NCBI GenBank assembly: GCA_963674835.2
Contig: CAXXKC010000001.1
Span: forward strand, 558,001 to 622,000
Length of the DNA stretch: 64,000 nucleotides
Reading direction: 5' to 3'
Source: G963674835 sp963674835
Lineage (GTDB): Bacteria; Planctomycetota; Planctomycetia; Pirellulales; Thermoguttaceae
Shown: positions 23,286-32,327 of the stretch, piece after piece
Layout of the letters: each line of letters starts with the position of its first letter
How positions within the stretch are numbered: the first letter of the stretch is position 1
The notes under the pieces: model-generated
Seen by the model: the letters and a program-made list of their open reading frames with translations, nothing else
Database searches by the model: none
Told to the model about the DNA's origin: nothing
Position numbers and translations under genes: made by a program

Positions 23286-24707
23286 TCAGTTCTCCGAGGA
23301 GAGTAGTCCGAGCTTGGCGCGGAGGGTGGTGCGCGAGATGCCCAGTAGTTGGCTGGCCAGTACCTGGTTGCCGCTGGTGCGCTGGAGGATTTCGTCGAAG
23401 AGGATGCGGTCCATTTCGACGTGGAGTTGGCGATAGATGTCGGATTGGCCGGAGTCCAGCATCTTGTCGACGAGGGCGGGGACGTCGAGGCAGCCGAGAG
23501 CGGGTTTGACCGGTGCGGGAGGTGTTGCGGCGGCGCCTCCCCGCACGCTTGCCGGCAGGCAGTGGGGAGCGAGCACGTCGCCGGTCGCCTGGATGAAGGC
23601 GTACTTCAAGGCACTTTGTAGCTCGCGAACGTTTCCTGGCCAATCGTAGGCCTTGAGGACTTCCAGGGTTTCCATGGGCATACCGCGAACATCCTTGCCC
23701 AACTCGCGGCGGAAAGAGCGGATGAAGTGGTCTACGAGCATGGGCAGGTCTTCCATCCGTTGACGCAGCGGCGGGAGATAGATGGCAAATACCTTCAAGC
23801 GGTAGTAGAGGTCTTCGCGGAAGTGGCCTTGGGCAATGAGGCTTTCGAGATGGCGGTTGGTGGCGGCGATCACGCGGACGTCGGTTTGAATGGTCTCGTT
23901 TCCGCCGACGCGCTCGAAGCGGCCATCCTGCAACAGCCTTAGGATCTTGGCCTGGGTTGCGATGGTCATGTCGCCGATTTCGTCGAGGAAGATGGTGCCG
24001 TGGTTGGCTTGTTCGAACTTGCCGATGCGGCGGCGGTCGGCCCCGGTGAAGGCACCGCGTTCGTGTCCGAATAGCTCGCTTTCCAGAAGCGACTCGGGGA
24101 TGGCGGCACAGTTGATCGCGAGGAAAGGGGCCTTGTCACGGCGGCTGTGGGAGAAGATGGCGCGGGCGACGAGTTCCTTGCCGGTGCCGCTCTCGCCCAA
24201 GACGAGGACATTCACATCCTGAGGGGCAACGCGACCGATGTCCTTGTAGACCTGCTGCATGGCGGGCGAAAGGCCCACGATGCGATCGACAGATGTCTCG
24301 TCGATGCCGTCTTCCTGGGTGAAGACGGTGGGCACACGCCGGAAGTGGCTCAGATGGATGGCCTTGCCAACGATCTCGCGAAGCTGATGCAGGTCGACCG
24401 GCTTGAGCAGGTACTCGAACGCTCCGCGCTTCATGGCCTCGATGGCCATTTCGGTGGTGGCGTGGGCGGTGATGAGGATTACGGGCACGCGGGCATCGAT
24501 TTCGCGAATGTGATCGAACACCTCGAGGCCGGACATGTCGGGCAGGCGCACGTCGAGCACGACCGCGTCGGGGAGTTGTTGGGAAACACGCTGGAGGGCC
24601 TGCTTAGCGGTCGTGGCCGTGGTCAACTCCAATCCCTCGGTGTACAGACCTCGCTCGAGCGAGTAGAGGACGTTCGGTTCGTCATCGACGATCAGGAGCG
24701 TCGGCAT
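23286..24707 (-). CDS. Sigma-54-dependent NtrC-family response regulator, second pair
   Basis: A 473-residue regulator with receiver Asp52 (VVLDVRLP), AAA+ domain with GESGTGKE, the intact GAFTGA loop, FLDEIGD, and a Fis-type C-terminal HTH (QVLASQLLGISRTTLRAK). The layout is the same as the first pair, suggesting duplication and divergence. The start ATG 24707 is 2 bp after the kinase stop, so the two are translationally coupled. No sigma-54 site was found next to it. Confidence 0.95.
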   Translation of the reverse strand: MPTLLIVDDEPNVLYSLERGLYTEGLELTTATTAKQALQRVSQQLPDAVVLDVRLPDMSGLEVFDHIREIDARVPVILITAHATTEMAIEAMKRGAFEYLLKPVDLHQLREIVGKAIHLSHFRRVPTVFTQEDGIDETSVDRIVGLSPAMQQVYKDIGRVAPQDVNVLVLGESGTGKELVARAIFSHSRRDKAPFLAINCAAIPESLLESELFGHERGAFTGADRRRIGKFEQANHGTIFLDEIGDMTIATQAKILRLLQDGRFERVGGNETIQTDVRVIAATNRHLESLIAQGHFREDLYYRLKVFAIYLPPLRQRMEDLPMLVDHFIRSFRRELGKDVRGMPMETLEVLKAYDWPGNVRELQSALKYAFIQATGDVLAPHCLPASVRGGAAATPPAPVKPALGCLDVPALVDKMLDSGQSDIYRQLHVEMDRILFDEILQRTSGNQVLASQLLGISRTTLRAKLGLLSSEN

Positions 24708-24709
24708 GG

Positions 24710-26272
24710 TCAAGCCTTCTGAGCAACGGTGGGATGGTCTGCGGGAGAGTCGGCATTGTCGGGCTGCGGACGCGGGGCTCCGACGGGCAAGCAGATGCTG
24801 AACAGGGCGCCTCCCCGTGGAAGGTCCTCGACGGAGATCGTGCCGCCGTGTTCTTCGACAATTCTTCGGCAAATGGGCAATCCCAGCCCACTGCCGGCGT
24901 CTTTGGTGCTGAAGAATGGTTCGAAGACCCGTTGCTCGAAGCCGGGCGGAATTCCCTTGCCGGAGTCGGCAACGTCGAGCTTGATCCACTGTTCGGAAGG
25001 CGACTTCCCGCAGTGCGGCACCGGACTGGCTCGGCGGGCCAGTCGTACACGGACGGTTCCACCTTCGGGCGACGCATCGAAAGCGTTGAGGAGCAGGTTG
25101 AGGAGTACCTGACGGATTTGCCCGGGATCGGCGTCGATGACAACGACCTCGTCGGGTAGCTCGCACTCGATGTGCACGCCGCGCTGGGTGGCCTGGGGCG
25201 AGACGAATTCGACCGTCTGTTGGAGGATTTCGTGGACGACCACAGGGCATTTCTCTGATTTTGGAGGGCGCGCGTAATCGAGAAATGTCTGGAGCGTGTG
25301 ATCCAGCCGATCGATTTCCTCTTCGAGGACGGCCAGGTCACGGCTGTCGAGACTGGCTGACGCGCCCTGTTCGGCGGCCGACTGGATGAGGAGTTTGATC
25401 GCCGTGAGCGGGTTACGAAGCTCGTGAGCCAGGCCGGCGGCCAATTGGCCCAGGGCCGCCAGCCGCTCGCTACGGGCGGCGGCGAGCTCACTTTCGCGGA
25501 GCTGTTCGAGGACACGACCGACGCGCTCGGACATCGCCTGGAGCGCAGCCTCCATGCCGGGGAGGTCTTCGGACGAGGAGACCGTTACGGGGCCGACGAC
25601 TTGCTTGAGCTTGCCGGTCACGTCGCGGATGGGCACGGAGAGCTGAACCAAGGCGCGATGGAGACTCCGGGCGATCACCGAGCCGGCGAGCATGCCTGCG
25701 ACGGCGCCACAGACACCGAGGAGCAGGAGCCCCATTCCCATGCGATCGGCGATCATCTGGTTGCGCCGACTGGCTTCGGACATCTGGAGCTGGTTGAGCG
25801 TTCGGTAGCGGCTCGCGGGGGCTTCGATGCGCTGTGTGGCCACCTGCTGGAGGAGGTCGAGCATTTCGCGGCGTTGCAGGGGCTGATCGTCGTGAAGTAG
25901 CGGATCGAATTGGCGGAAGAAGTGGTCGTAACCCTGCTTGATTTGACTGACCAGTTCCGCTTCCTCACGAGAGTCGGCGAGGAGCTGTGCCTGAGCGATC
26001 CAGTCCCCGGCCTTGTGCTGCAATGAGGAGACGGACTGGAGCGATTCGGGCGAGCCGGTAAGGAGAAACTGTTGGAGGTCGCTTCGAAGTTCGTGGGCGA
26101 TGAGTTCCAATTCCTCGGCAGCCCGGACCTTGGTGACGCTCTCGACCAATAGCTGAGAGGACTGGCGTTGCAGTCGGTGGAGATACCAGGCCGACACTCC
26201 GCCCACCAGGAGGAGAATGGCACCTACGGCCAGTGTGGGACCAATCATACGCAGCAGAAGTCGACCCTGCAT
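24710..26272 (-). CDS. Membrane sensor histidine kinase, second pair
   Basis: A 520-residue kinase: an N-terminal membrane helix (LAVGAILLLVGGVSAWYL), a helical extracytoplasmic domain of about 150 residues, a second membrane helix (LLLLGVCGAVAGMLAGSVI), a HAMP-like linker, then HisKA with the phosphorylated His in LAHELRNPLTAIK (about residue 283) and ATPase boxes NLLLNAFD, ADSGKGIP, FEPFFSTK and GSGLGLPIC. GGAG precedes ATG 26272. The gene leads its regulator. The sensor domain resembles that of the first kinase in size and helical nature but not closely in sequence. Confidence 0.93.
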   Translation of the reverse strand: MQGRLLLRMIGPTLAVGAILLLVGGVSAWYLHRLQRQSSQLLVESVTKVRAAEELELIAHELRSDLQQFLLTGSPESLQSVSSLQHKAGDWIAQAQLLADSREEAELVSQIKQGYDHFFRQFDPLLHDDQPLQRREMLDLLQQVATQRIEAPASRYRTLNQLQMSEASRRNQMIADRMGMGLLLLGVCGAVAGMLAGSVIARSLHRALVQLSVPIRDVTGKLKQVVGPVTVSSSEDLPGMEAALQAMSERVGRVLEQLRESELAAARSERLAALGQLAAGLAHELRNPLTAIKLLIQSAAEQGASASLDSRDLAVLEEEIDRLDHTLQTFLDYARPPKSEKCPVVVHEILQQTVEFVSPQATQRGVHIECELPDEVVVIDADPGQIRQVLLNLLLNAFDASPEGGTVRVRLARRASPVPHCGKSPSEQWIKLDVADSGKGIPPGFEQRVFEPFFSTKDAGSGLGLPICRRIVEEHGGTISVEDLPRGGALFSICLPVGAPRPQPDNADSPADHPTVAQKA

Positions 26273-26414
26273 GAGCTACTCCGCAGTTGCTCCCCAGTGA
26301 GTCGCCCGGCCGATATGCGGTACTACGAGGGGGTCCTGACCGGGCGGACCGAGTCCCTGCGCTATCATATGCATCGGCGACCAGGGGGAGCCACTCGCGA
26401 GTAGCCTAAAAGGG

Positions 26415-26957
26415 CTATTTCTGGCTGGCCTGTCGCAGGAGTCTGAGGACGGCGTAGGCAGCCGGGGGCACATGGACTTCGGGCTCTGCTTCGTCCATGG
26501 CGGCGAGCACCTGGGCGGCCTCGGTATCGCCGTGCCGCTTCACCAGATCGTGGAACACATGGTGCGCTCCGTGACGCAAGAGGTCGGAATCTGGGCGATC
26601 CAAAATGGCGGTCAAGAGCGGGTGCATGGAATCGCGGCCAATCCTGGTCAATGCCTCGGCTGCCAGCCAGCGAACGTCGGAGTCGCGATCTTCCAGCGAT
26701 TCGACCAGCGCGCTGGCGGCGATGGGGTCGGCGATTTCGCCGAGTACCTTGGCGATTTCCCAGCGAACCTGGCGGCGATGATCGCGCAGGGCGCGAATGA
26801 CGCACGGCACGGCGACCGGGCCCAAGTGCACGAGTTGACGGCGGGCAGCGTAGCGGCTCACCCCGTCGCGAGAAGCGAGGCGATCGATGAGCTGCTGCAC
26901 TGCAGAGTGATTTTCGGCGGCAGCCGAAGTTGGTGTCGACGGTTGTGGCTCTTCCAT
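26415..26957 (-). CDS. HEAT-repeat protein
   Basis: 180 residues with four or so HEAT/PBS-lyase-type helical repeats (for example VRWEIAKVLGEIADPIAASA and VRWLAAEALTRIG). Such repeats form protein-binding solenoids; a catalytic function is not indicated. No signal peptide. AAGGA lies upstream of ATG 26957. It is upstream of the second kinase on the same strand with about 140 bp between, so cotranscription is possible but unsure. Confidence 0.8.
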   Translation of the reverse strand: MEEPQPSTPTSAAAENHSAVQQLIDRLASRDGVSRYAARRQLVHLGPVAVPCVIRALRDHRRQVRWEIAKVLGEIADPIAASALVESLEDRDSDVRWLAAEALTRIGRDSMHPLLTAILDRPDSDLLRHGAHHVFHDLVKRHGDTEAAQVLAAMDEAEPEVHVPPAAYAVLRLLRQASQK

Positions 26958-27512
26958 CGCTGTCCTTCCTTACTTCCGAAACACGACCATGAGTCGAATG
27001 CAGACGGCCCCAGAATACTGGTTGGAGCAAGTCTCATGCCATGAGAGAGGGGTGACGTTTTGGACGGCCGGCGTCAAAGATCTCCCAAGGCGATGGTCCA
27101 CGCATCCGTCTATAGTATGGCATATAACTACCACAGCGCGGTGGATTCGTGGCGGGCGTCCTGTCTGAAGTTTACACAGGCTGTAAAGGATTCGGAATCG
27201 CCCTGGGCATGGAAGGCTTATCGGCAAAGCGCGGGCCCTCCTAAAAGGGTAAGGGGCCGGAAGGACGTTTTTGCAGGTGGGACACCGTGTGTTTTGGCGG
27301 GCGCAGGGCAGGTTCTTTGGACGCGTCGAACCGTACTGTGCTTTGGAGCCGTCTCGGCGGCGGGGCGGCCGGTATGAGAAATGCGGAATGCAGATGGTGG
27401 ACCGTGTCTGGTCAGGGTGCTTAGACTGTATACTGATAGTATTGTGGGTCGATGAATCGCGTTTGGCTAACGCCGCGCGGGCCCACAGTGTCCCCTCCGG
27501 AGGTTCTTTCCC
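26958..27512. other. Intergenic region upstream of tatA
   Basis: About 555 bases without a supported gene. It presumably holds divergent promoters for the HEAT-repeat gene and tatA. TATACT at 27429-27434 could be a -10 box for tatA, but no matching -35 is seen. Confidence 0.3.
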
Positions 27513-27722
27513 ATGTTCGGTATCGGCACGACAGAGTTGATCGTGGTTGCAGTCATTGCCCTGCTGTTGTTCGGCAATCGCCTTCCGTCGGTGATGCGTT
27601 CGCTGGGGCAAGGCGTGACTGAGTTCAAGCGAGGGCTCAGCGACGTTCAGAAGGACGTGGAGAAGGAGATCGATAAGTCGACCGCCGAGAAGCCAAGCAT
27701 CGAAGAGGCGCCCAAGCCGTAA
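27513..27722 (+). CDS. tatA: TatA-type twin-arginine translocase subunit
   Basis: 69 residues: a short N-terminus, one membrane helix (TELIVVAVIALLLFGNRLP), the amphipathic helix following the FGxxxLP hinge, and a charged tail (VEKEIDKSTAEK). This is the TatA/TatE pattern, the pore-forming part of the Tat pathway that exports folded proteins. Several Tat-signal proteins occur in this window. GGAGG precedes the ATG. No tatB or tatC beside it. Confidence 0.92.
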   Translation: MFGIGTTELIVVAVIALLLFGNRLPSVMRSLGQGVTEFKRGLSDVQKDVEKEIDKSTAEKPSIEEAPKP

Positions 27723-28402
27723 GCGGCCAAGGCGCATTCTGAACGACGAAGTCGATACCGTGACGCCGATGCGGGCGTGGGAGGTGCCTGGCTATCGGAC
27801 GGGCTGTTGCGAGTCGTACTTGACGGCAGCATTGGTGGCGACGTGGCTCTGCGGATTCGAAGGCGAAACACACGCTACGCATGCGCTGGATGCGCTCTAT
27901 TGGGTCCTGTATTGGAAATGGAACGAGGCCGACCATCGGGAGGCCGAAAGATCAGGATTGGGTCGGACCCCTTGTTCCGTTTTCAATACAGGCATCAATA
28001 GACACCTTGACGCCAGCGAGCATCACTGCTGCATTGGGCGCGACTGTGCGGTGATCGACGAAACGATCCTCCGTACCCCTTGATTGTTGCGATGAGTGCG
28101 GGGGCTCTGCGCGCTGAGGGCGCGCGGCGGGGTTCGTGGCGAGGAGGATGGCCGCACACGGTTGTCGCAGGAGGAGCGTGCACGGTTGAAGCCGATTCGT
28201 TGAAGCGGCGGAATCGCTTTGAACGGCTTGCCCTTCGATGAGTTTGCCTGGCTGTACGGCCGCAGAGAACGGTGCTGCGGAGATCTGGTGCGGGCAGTTT
28301 GATTTCGCCGGGGGGCATCGGTATGCTGGGAAGGGAAATGTGGGGGAGTTTTCGGACATTCCACACGACAGACGCTGAAACACACTTCCCGAGGATCTTG
28401 CC
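27723..28402. other. Intergenic region carrying repeat copy B
   Basis: The 680-base gap between tatA and the esterase gene holds repeat copy B (27828-28025) and no gene that I can support. Short frames here are Arg/Pro-rich and lack ribosome sites. Confidence 0.35.
27828..28025. repeat. Dispersed repeat, copy B
   Basis: It shares with copy A (22955-23140) the core around CTCTGCGG-TTCGAA and CGCTAC-CAT, about 80% over 57 bp, plus a CGCTCT block and a distal TTGACGCCAGC. The left half of the stem seen in copy A is not kept here. Confidence 0.5.
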
Positions 28403-29617
28403 ATGTACCAGTCCGTGTTGCGGTATCGTCGATATGCGTTGATCGTGGCGTTGGCGTGGGCAGCGATCGGCGGATCGCGTGTCGCGGCAGCGGAACGGTT
28501 CACGGGACCGTGGAACGTTGAGGCCTTGAAGAAGGCGCCGCCGGCCACCTGGGGCGCGATCAACGGCTTGGTACAGGAGGTCTACTACGAGGGTGAGCCG
28601 TTGAACGGCAAACCAACCCGCGTGTTTGGGTACTTTGCGCGACCGGCATCGGGCAAGGCGCCGTTCCCGGCGATGGTTCTGGTGCATGGGGGCGGCGGGA
28701 AGGCGTTTGCCGAGTGGGCGGAACTTTGGGCCAAACGGGGATACGTTGCGTTGGCTATGGACCTGGCCGGCTGCGGTCCGGGCCAGAAGCGTCTGCCCGA
28801 TGGCGGTCCACCCCAGAACGATCGGGCGAAGTTCGGCGATTTCACCGATGCGGACGTGGGGAAGATGTGGACGTATCACGCAGTGGCCGCGGTATTGCGC
28901 GGGCACTCGCTGCTGGCTGCGCAGAAGGAAGTTGACCCGCAGCGGATCGGCATCACCGGCATCAGTTGGGGAGGATACCTGACGTGCATCGTGGCGGGGA
29001 TCGACGATCGGTTGAAGGCGGCCGTTCCCGTGTACGGGTGCGGTTTCCTGAACGAGAACAGCGCGTGGCTCGATCAGTTTGCCCGAATGTCGTCGGAGCA
29101 GGGCGACCGTTGGGTGCGGTACTTCGATCCGTCCCGCTATCTGCCGGGAGTGCGTTGCCCGATTTTCTTCATGAACGGGACCAACGATTTCGCGTATCCA
29201 TTGGACAGTTACCAGAAGTGCTATCGTTTGGTTTCGGCGCCGGTGACGTTGCGGATTGAAGTGAAGATGCCGCACGGCCACGGTGTAGGTTGGGCACCGC
29301 AGGAGATCGGCCTGTTTGTCGACAGCATTCTGAAGGGCGGAGTGCCACTGGCCAAGCTGGGCGAACTGACCACACAGGGTGAGCAGGCGACGGCGACGGT
29401 CCGGTGCGAAGTGCCGATCGTCAAGGCCCAGCTTCATTACACAAACGACGGCGGATCGTGGAAGATCCGCAACTGGCATTCGATCGATGCCGAGATCGCC
29501 AAGGCCGACGGGAAGATCGCTGCAAAGTTGCCCGAGGTTCGGCCGCTGGTTTATTATCTGAGCGTCACCGACGAGCGCGGCGCGATGGTGACGACCGAAC
29601 ACGCCTCGTTGCCGTGA
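28403..29617 (+). CDS. Secreted alpha/beta-hydrolase of the acetyl-xylan esterase/dienelactone hydrolase type
   Basis: A 404-residue enzyme with a signal peptide (LIVALAWAAIGGSRVAAA). The hydrolase fold shows the oxyanion segment VLVHGGGG, the nucleophile Ser in GISWGGYL, an acid in NGTNDFAYP and the His in PHGHGVGW. The C-terminal 90 residues form a beta-sandwich-like tail. Related planctomycete proteins are annotated as acetylxylan esterases; deacetylation of plant or algal polysaccharide is the likely role but the substrate is not proven. GAGGA precedes the start. Confidence 0.82.
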   Translation: MYQSVLRYRRYALIVALAWAAIGGSRVAAAERFTGPWNVEALKKAPPATWGAINGLVQEVYYEGEPLNGKPTRVFGYFARPASGKAPFPAMVLVHGGGGKAFAEWAELWAKRGYVALAMDLAGCGPGQKRLPDGGPPQNDRAKFGDFTDADVGKMWTYHAVAAVLRGHSLLAAQKEVDPQRIGITGISWGGYLTCIVAGIDDRLKAAVPVYGCGFLNENSAWLDQFARMSSEQGDRWVRYFDPSRYLPGVRCPIFFMNGTNDFAYPLDSYQKCYRLVSAPVTLRIEVKMPHGHGVGWAPQEIGLFVDSILKGGVPLAKLGELTTQGEQATATVRCEVPIVKAQLHYTNDGGSWKIRNWHSIDAEIAKADGKIAAKLPEVRPLVYYLSVTDERGAMVTTEHASLP

Positions 29618-29824
29618 GGGTGGGTGGGGCTCGCGCGGGGGTGTGCCGGTCCGCGAGAACAGTATTTCTCAGTATGCGTTGTTCAGTTGCTATTGAATCC
29701 GCCAGAGGTCATGCACGATGCCGAACGGTTCGTCCTTGTTCAACGGACTCGCTGACTGCTCGTGCGTCGGCGGCCTGGCCTTCGTACGTTGGTTCTGCAA
29801 AGCTCATTGAGAAAGGTATGCGCC

Positions 29825-30535
29825 ATGTCTACTGATCTTGCTCGCCGTCGGTTCTTGAAGATTGCGTCGACTACCGTGGCGGCGTCGGCGGCCGCAACCG
29901 CAGCACTTGCCCAGGAGACGCCGGCCGGAGCAAAGCCGACGACGGTGAAGATCGTGGGTGTTTGCGGCAGTCTGCGGGCGGGCAAGACGACCGTGGCGTC
30001 GATGGAGGCATGCCTTGCGGCCGCTAAGGCGGTGGCTCCCACACAGATCGAGACGGAGCTGATCGACCTGGCTAGCTTGAAGATCCCGGCAGGCCCAGCG
30101 GCCGGGCTGGCGCTGGAGCCGGGCCAGCAGGACGATTTCCCCACGTTGGTACCCAAACTGGCCGACCCAAGCGTGGGCGGCATTATCATCGGCACGCCGG
30201 TCTACTTCGGCAACATGAGCTCGCTATGCAAGGCGTTTCTGGAGCGGTGCATCGTGTTTCGCAAGAACGGGTTCACGTTGGGCAACAAGGTCGGTGCCGC
30301 GCTGGCCGTGGGCGGCGGGCGGAATGGCGGGGAGGAGCAGGTTGTCAAGTCGGTCCAGACTGTGTTGTTAGCGCAGAATATGCTCGTGGTGGGCGAGGCC
30401 AAGCCGCATTGTCATTGCGGCGCGACGGTGTGGAATAATGGAGACGACTTTCTGCAGGACAAGGACAATCAGGCGACGATCCAGAGCGTGGGCCAGCGCG
30501 TGGCGGAAGTTGCGCTCATGGTGGCCGTCCGGTAG
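29825..30535 (+). CDS. Tat-exported NADPH-dependent FMN reductase/flavodoxin-like protein
   Basis: 236 residues. A Tat signal (RRRFLKIAST followed by an Ala-rich run ending AALAQ) precedes a flavodoxin-like domain with the FMN loop GVCGSLRAGKTT and the family motif GTPVYFGNMSSLCKAFLERC. It ends with a His/Cys-rich patch (KPHCHCGATVW). It probably reduces a quinone or metal outside the cytoplasm, although a source of NAD(P)H there is unclear. The start ATG 29825 has GAGAAAGG upstream. Confidence 0.82.
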   Translation: MSTDLARRRFLKIASTTVAASAAATAALAQETPAGAKPTTVKIVGVCGSLRAGKTTVASMEACLAAAKAVAPTQIETELIDLASLKIPAGPAAGLALEPGQQDDFPTLVPKLADPSVGGIIIGTPVYFGNMSSLCKAFLERCIVFRKNGFTLGNKVGAALAVGGGRNGGEEQVVKSVQTVLLAQNMLVVGEAKPHCHCGATVWNNGDDFLQDKDNQATIQSVGQRVAEVALMVAVR

Positions 30536-30681
30536 GGGCCGGCGTGAGGCATGACGCATGTAGGCGAGCCGGCGGGCGAATCCGTGGCCGGATTTCGTAG
30601 TGGGGGTCGACCTTGCTAACGGCGTCCAAATCCATACAATGGAGTTAGTTCGGGGGCGGCCCAAGGCCAGCCCGTTCCGCC

Positions 30682-30768
30682 GGAGAGGTGGCTGAGTGGT
30701 CGAAAGCGCGGGTTTGCTAAACCCGTGACCTCGCAAGGGGTCCGCAGGTTCGAATCCTGTCCTCTCCG
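30682..30768 (+). tRNA. tRNA-Ser (GCU)
   Basis: An 87-base gene with acceptor stem GGAGAGG/CCTCTCC, D-loop GGCTGAGTGG, anticodon loop TTGCTAA (GCT), a long serine-type variable arm and T-loop GTTCGAATCC. CCA is not encoded. Integrase remnant sequences overlap its 3' half on the other strand. Confidence 0.95.
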
Positions 30769-31430
30769 CTTGATATTCTGGCATTCTGTCGCTCAGTGTC
30801 GCACGAATTCGCACAAGCCCTTGTCAAGACAAGGGTTTGTGTCGTTTCTTGCGACTCCGTGCGACAGCCCGCGGCTGGGTGCTGCACCGCATTTTGCAGC
30901 GCCTTTGTGATCATTGGTGCACCGGATTCTGCAGCGCCCCCGGTGGTCCGCTTGAAGTCTGTGTCGGTCACCTGCAAATAGTGCTTCATGGCAATCCGTG
31001 GTGTGTTGCCCAGCCAGGAGGTGACAACGTGGAGCGGGTAGTCCTTGGCCAGTTCCGTTTCCCGGGATGCCGTCAGGGCGTGGAACAACCGTGGCCAGGG
31101 TTGGAGACCTGCCCGCTTCACCAGCCGCTCGAACTGAGTCCGCAAGTTGCAGTTCCTCCAGCCAACGGGAGTACTGGCTGCTTGACGGTAGCTGCCACCC
31201 ACGACATATGTCGCTCCTTCAGGGGCTAACTCAAAGGCTTCCTCCAGAACCAACCGCAGTTCGGGAAAGAGGGGAATCGTACGACTGTTTTTGCCCGGAT
31301 GATGCTCAGACTTGGGCGACTGTACCACGATCCGGCCGCTCGCCCAATCGAGATCCTGCCACCGAAGGGAAAGGACTTCGCTGGGGCACCGCAGCCCGCC
31401 GAATCGTGCCAAGGCGACGATTACACGCTC
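30717..31430 (-). pseudogene. Tyrosine recombinase (integrase) catalytic-domain remnant
   Basis: About 235 codons of the C-terminal catalytic domain: first Arg in FGGLRCPSEVLSLRW, beta-strand Lys region SPKSEHH, HALTASRETELA in place of HxLR, and WLGNTPRIAMKHYLQV with the likely nucleophile Tyr. The N-terminal domain is missing; a stop precedes the fragment near 31430, where phage primase-like sequence begins. The last 17 codons run antisense through the tRNA-Ser gene, as expected for an element integrated at the tRNA 3' end. His and Arg placement is irregular, so it is probably inactive. Confidence 0.75.
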
Positions 31431-31620
31431 ACATTACTGGACTGAGCGTCTTTGGTCACTTGTGAGCATCTATGCTCCGGCATCAACCAGAGCCACGTCG
31501 CCCCTGGTCCAAATCCCTCTTTTCTCGCGTCCGCTCCAACTTGTGCCTTTGCCCGCCGGATTGTGGCCCATGCATACCCGTTCTGTTGGGCCAGCCGCTG
31601 CATGGTCGGGAGGTCATAAA
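31421..31620 (-). pseudogene. Phage/plasmid primase-helicase C-terminal remnant
   Basis: A short frame reads YAWATIRRAKAQVGADARKE followed by GFGPGATWLWLMPE. This is the winged-helix-like C-terminal tail common in phage or plasmid primase/AAA proteins of this phylum. The rest of the gene is absent. It abuts the integrase fragment, so a deletion inside a former mobile element is likely. Confidence 0.5.
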
Positions 31621-32327
31621 GTCTGACTAGGGATGCTGTCCAGGGCCATGCTGAACGGGTCGTCCGGAGCCTCTCCACGCGTGGTCCACCAGTTAGCGAG
31701 ATCACCTTGCGCGCCATTTGGCGGATAGGTGTCAGCCATGCTGCGATGGAAACGTATTGTTGGTCCTGCGATTCTTCTGACCAGAGTTCTCGGCTTCGCA
31801 GGATGTATCGTTGCGGTATTCAACCGGTCCCAATCCCCACGCCACGCGGCCGTCGACGCTCGGCCAACCGTTGTCCTCGCTGATTCGGAGAACCGAAGTC
31901 GCGGTGCACCGCGGTATGAACGGTACGTGGAGGAGCAGCCGACGGCCGTTCCGCCGCACGTGGGTGGGATCAATCATCGGTCGGATGGCCCGATCGAAAC
32001 AGATCCCTACGGCGTTGACCGATCATGTCATCCCGCTCGATGGGCCGGGCTTGTCGCCCTCGATGGCCATATTTAACAGAACGGGCTGTTGATAATTCTG
32101 TGGCCCACAAGCTCTCGGGCAGCTTGTATGGATTGACGAGAAGGCAAATTTTGTATTGATTTTCTGCCAATTCCCTATTCTAATCGTTGCGGCCAAACTG
32201 GGGGTTATGCGGGCTTTGCTGGATGTTTGCAGTTCATACCTATCTACCCGCCGGTTCGGCGGACTGCTGCACTGGTGAGCTGACAGATCAAGGTTCTCGC
32301 CCGGTCTAATCTGGAAGGAGCTTCTCC
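31621..32327. other. Region upstream of the giant gene
   Basis: About 700 bases without a supported gene; frames on both strands look random. The right part (around 32140-32190) is AT-richer than its surroundings and may hold the promoter. A GGAAGGAG ribosome site lies just before ATG 32328. Confidence 0.4.

Noticed and set aside
26402..26417. Short hairpin TAGCC/GGCTA near the end of the HEAT-repeat gene as a terminator
   Set aside because: Only five base pairs and overlapping the stop codon; too weak to call.
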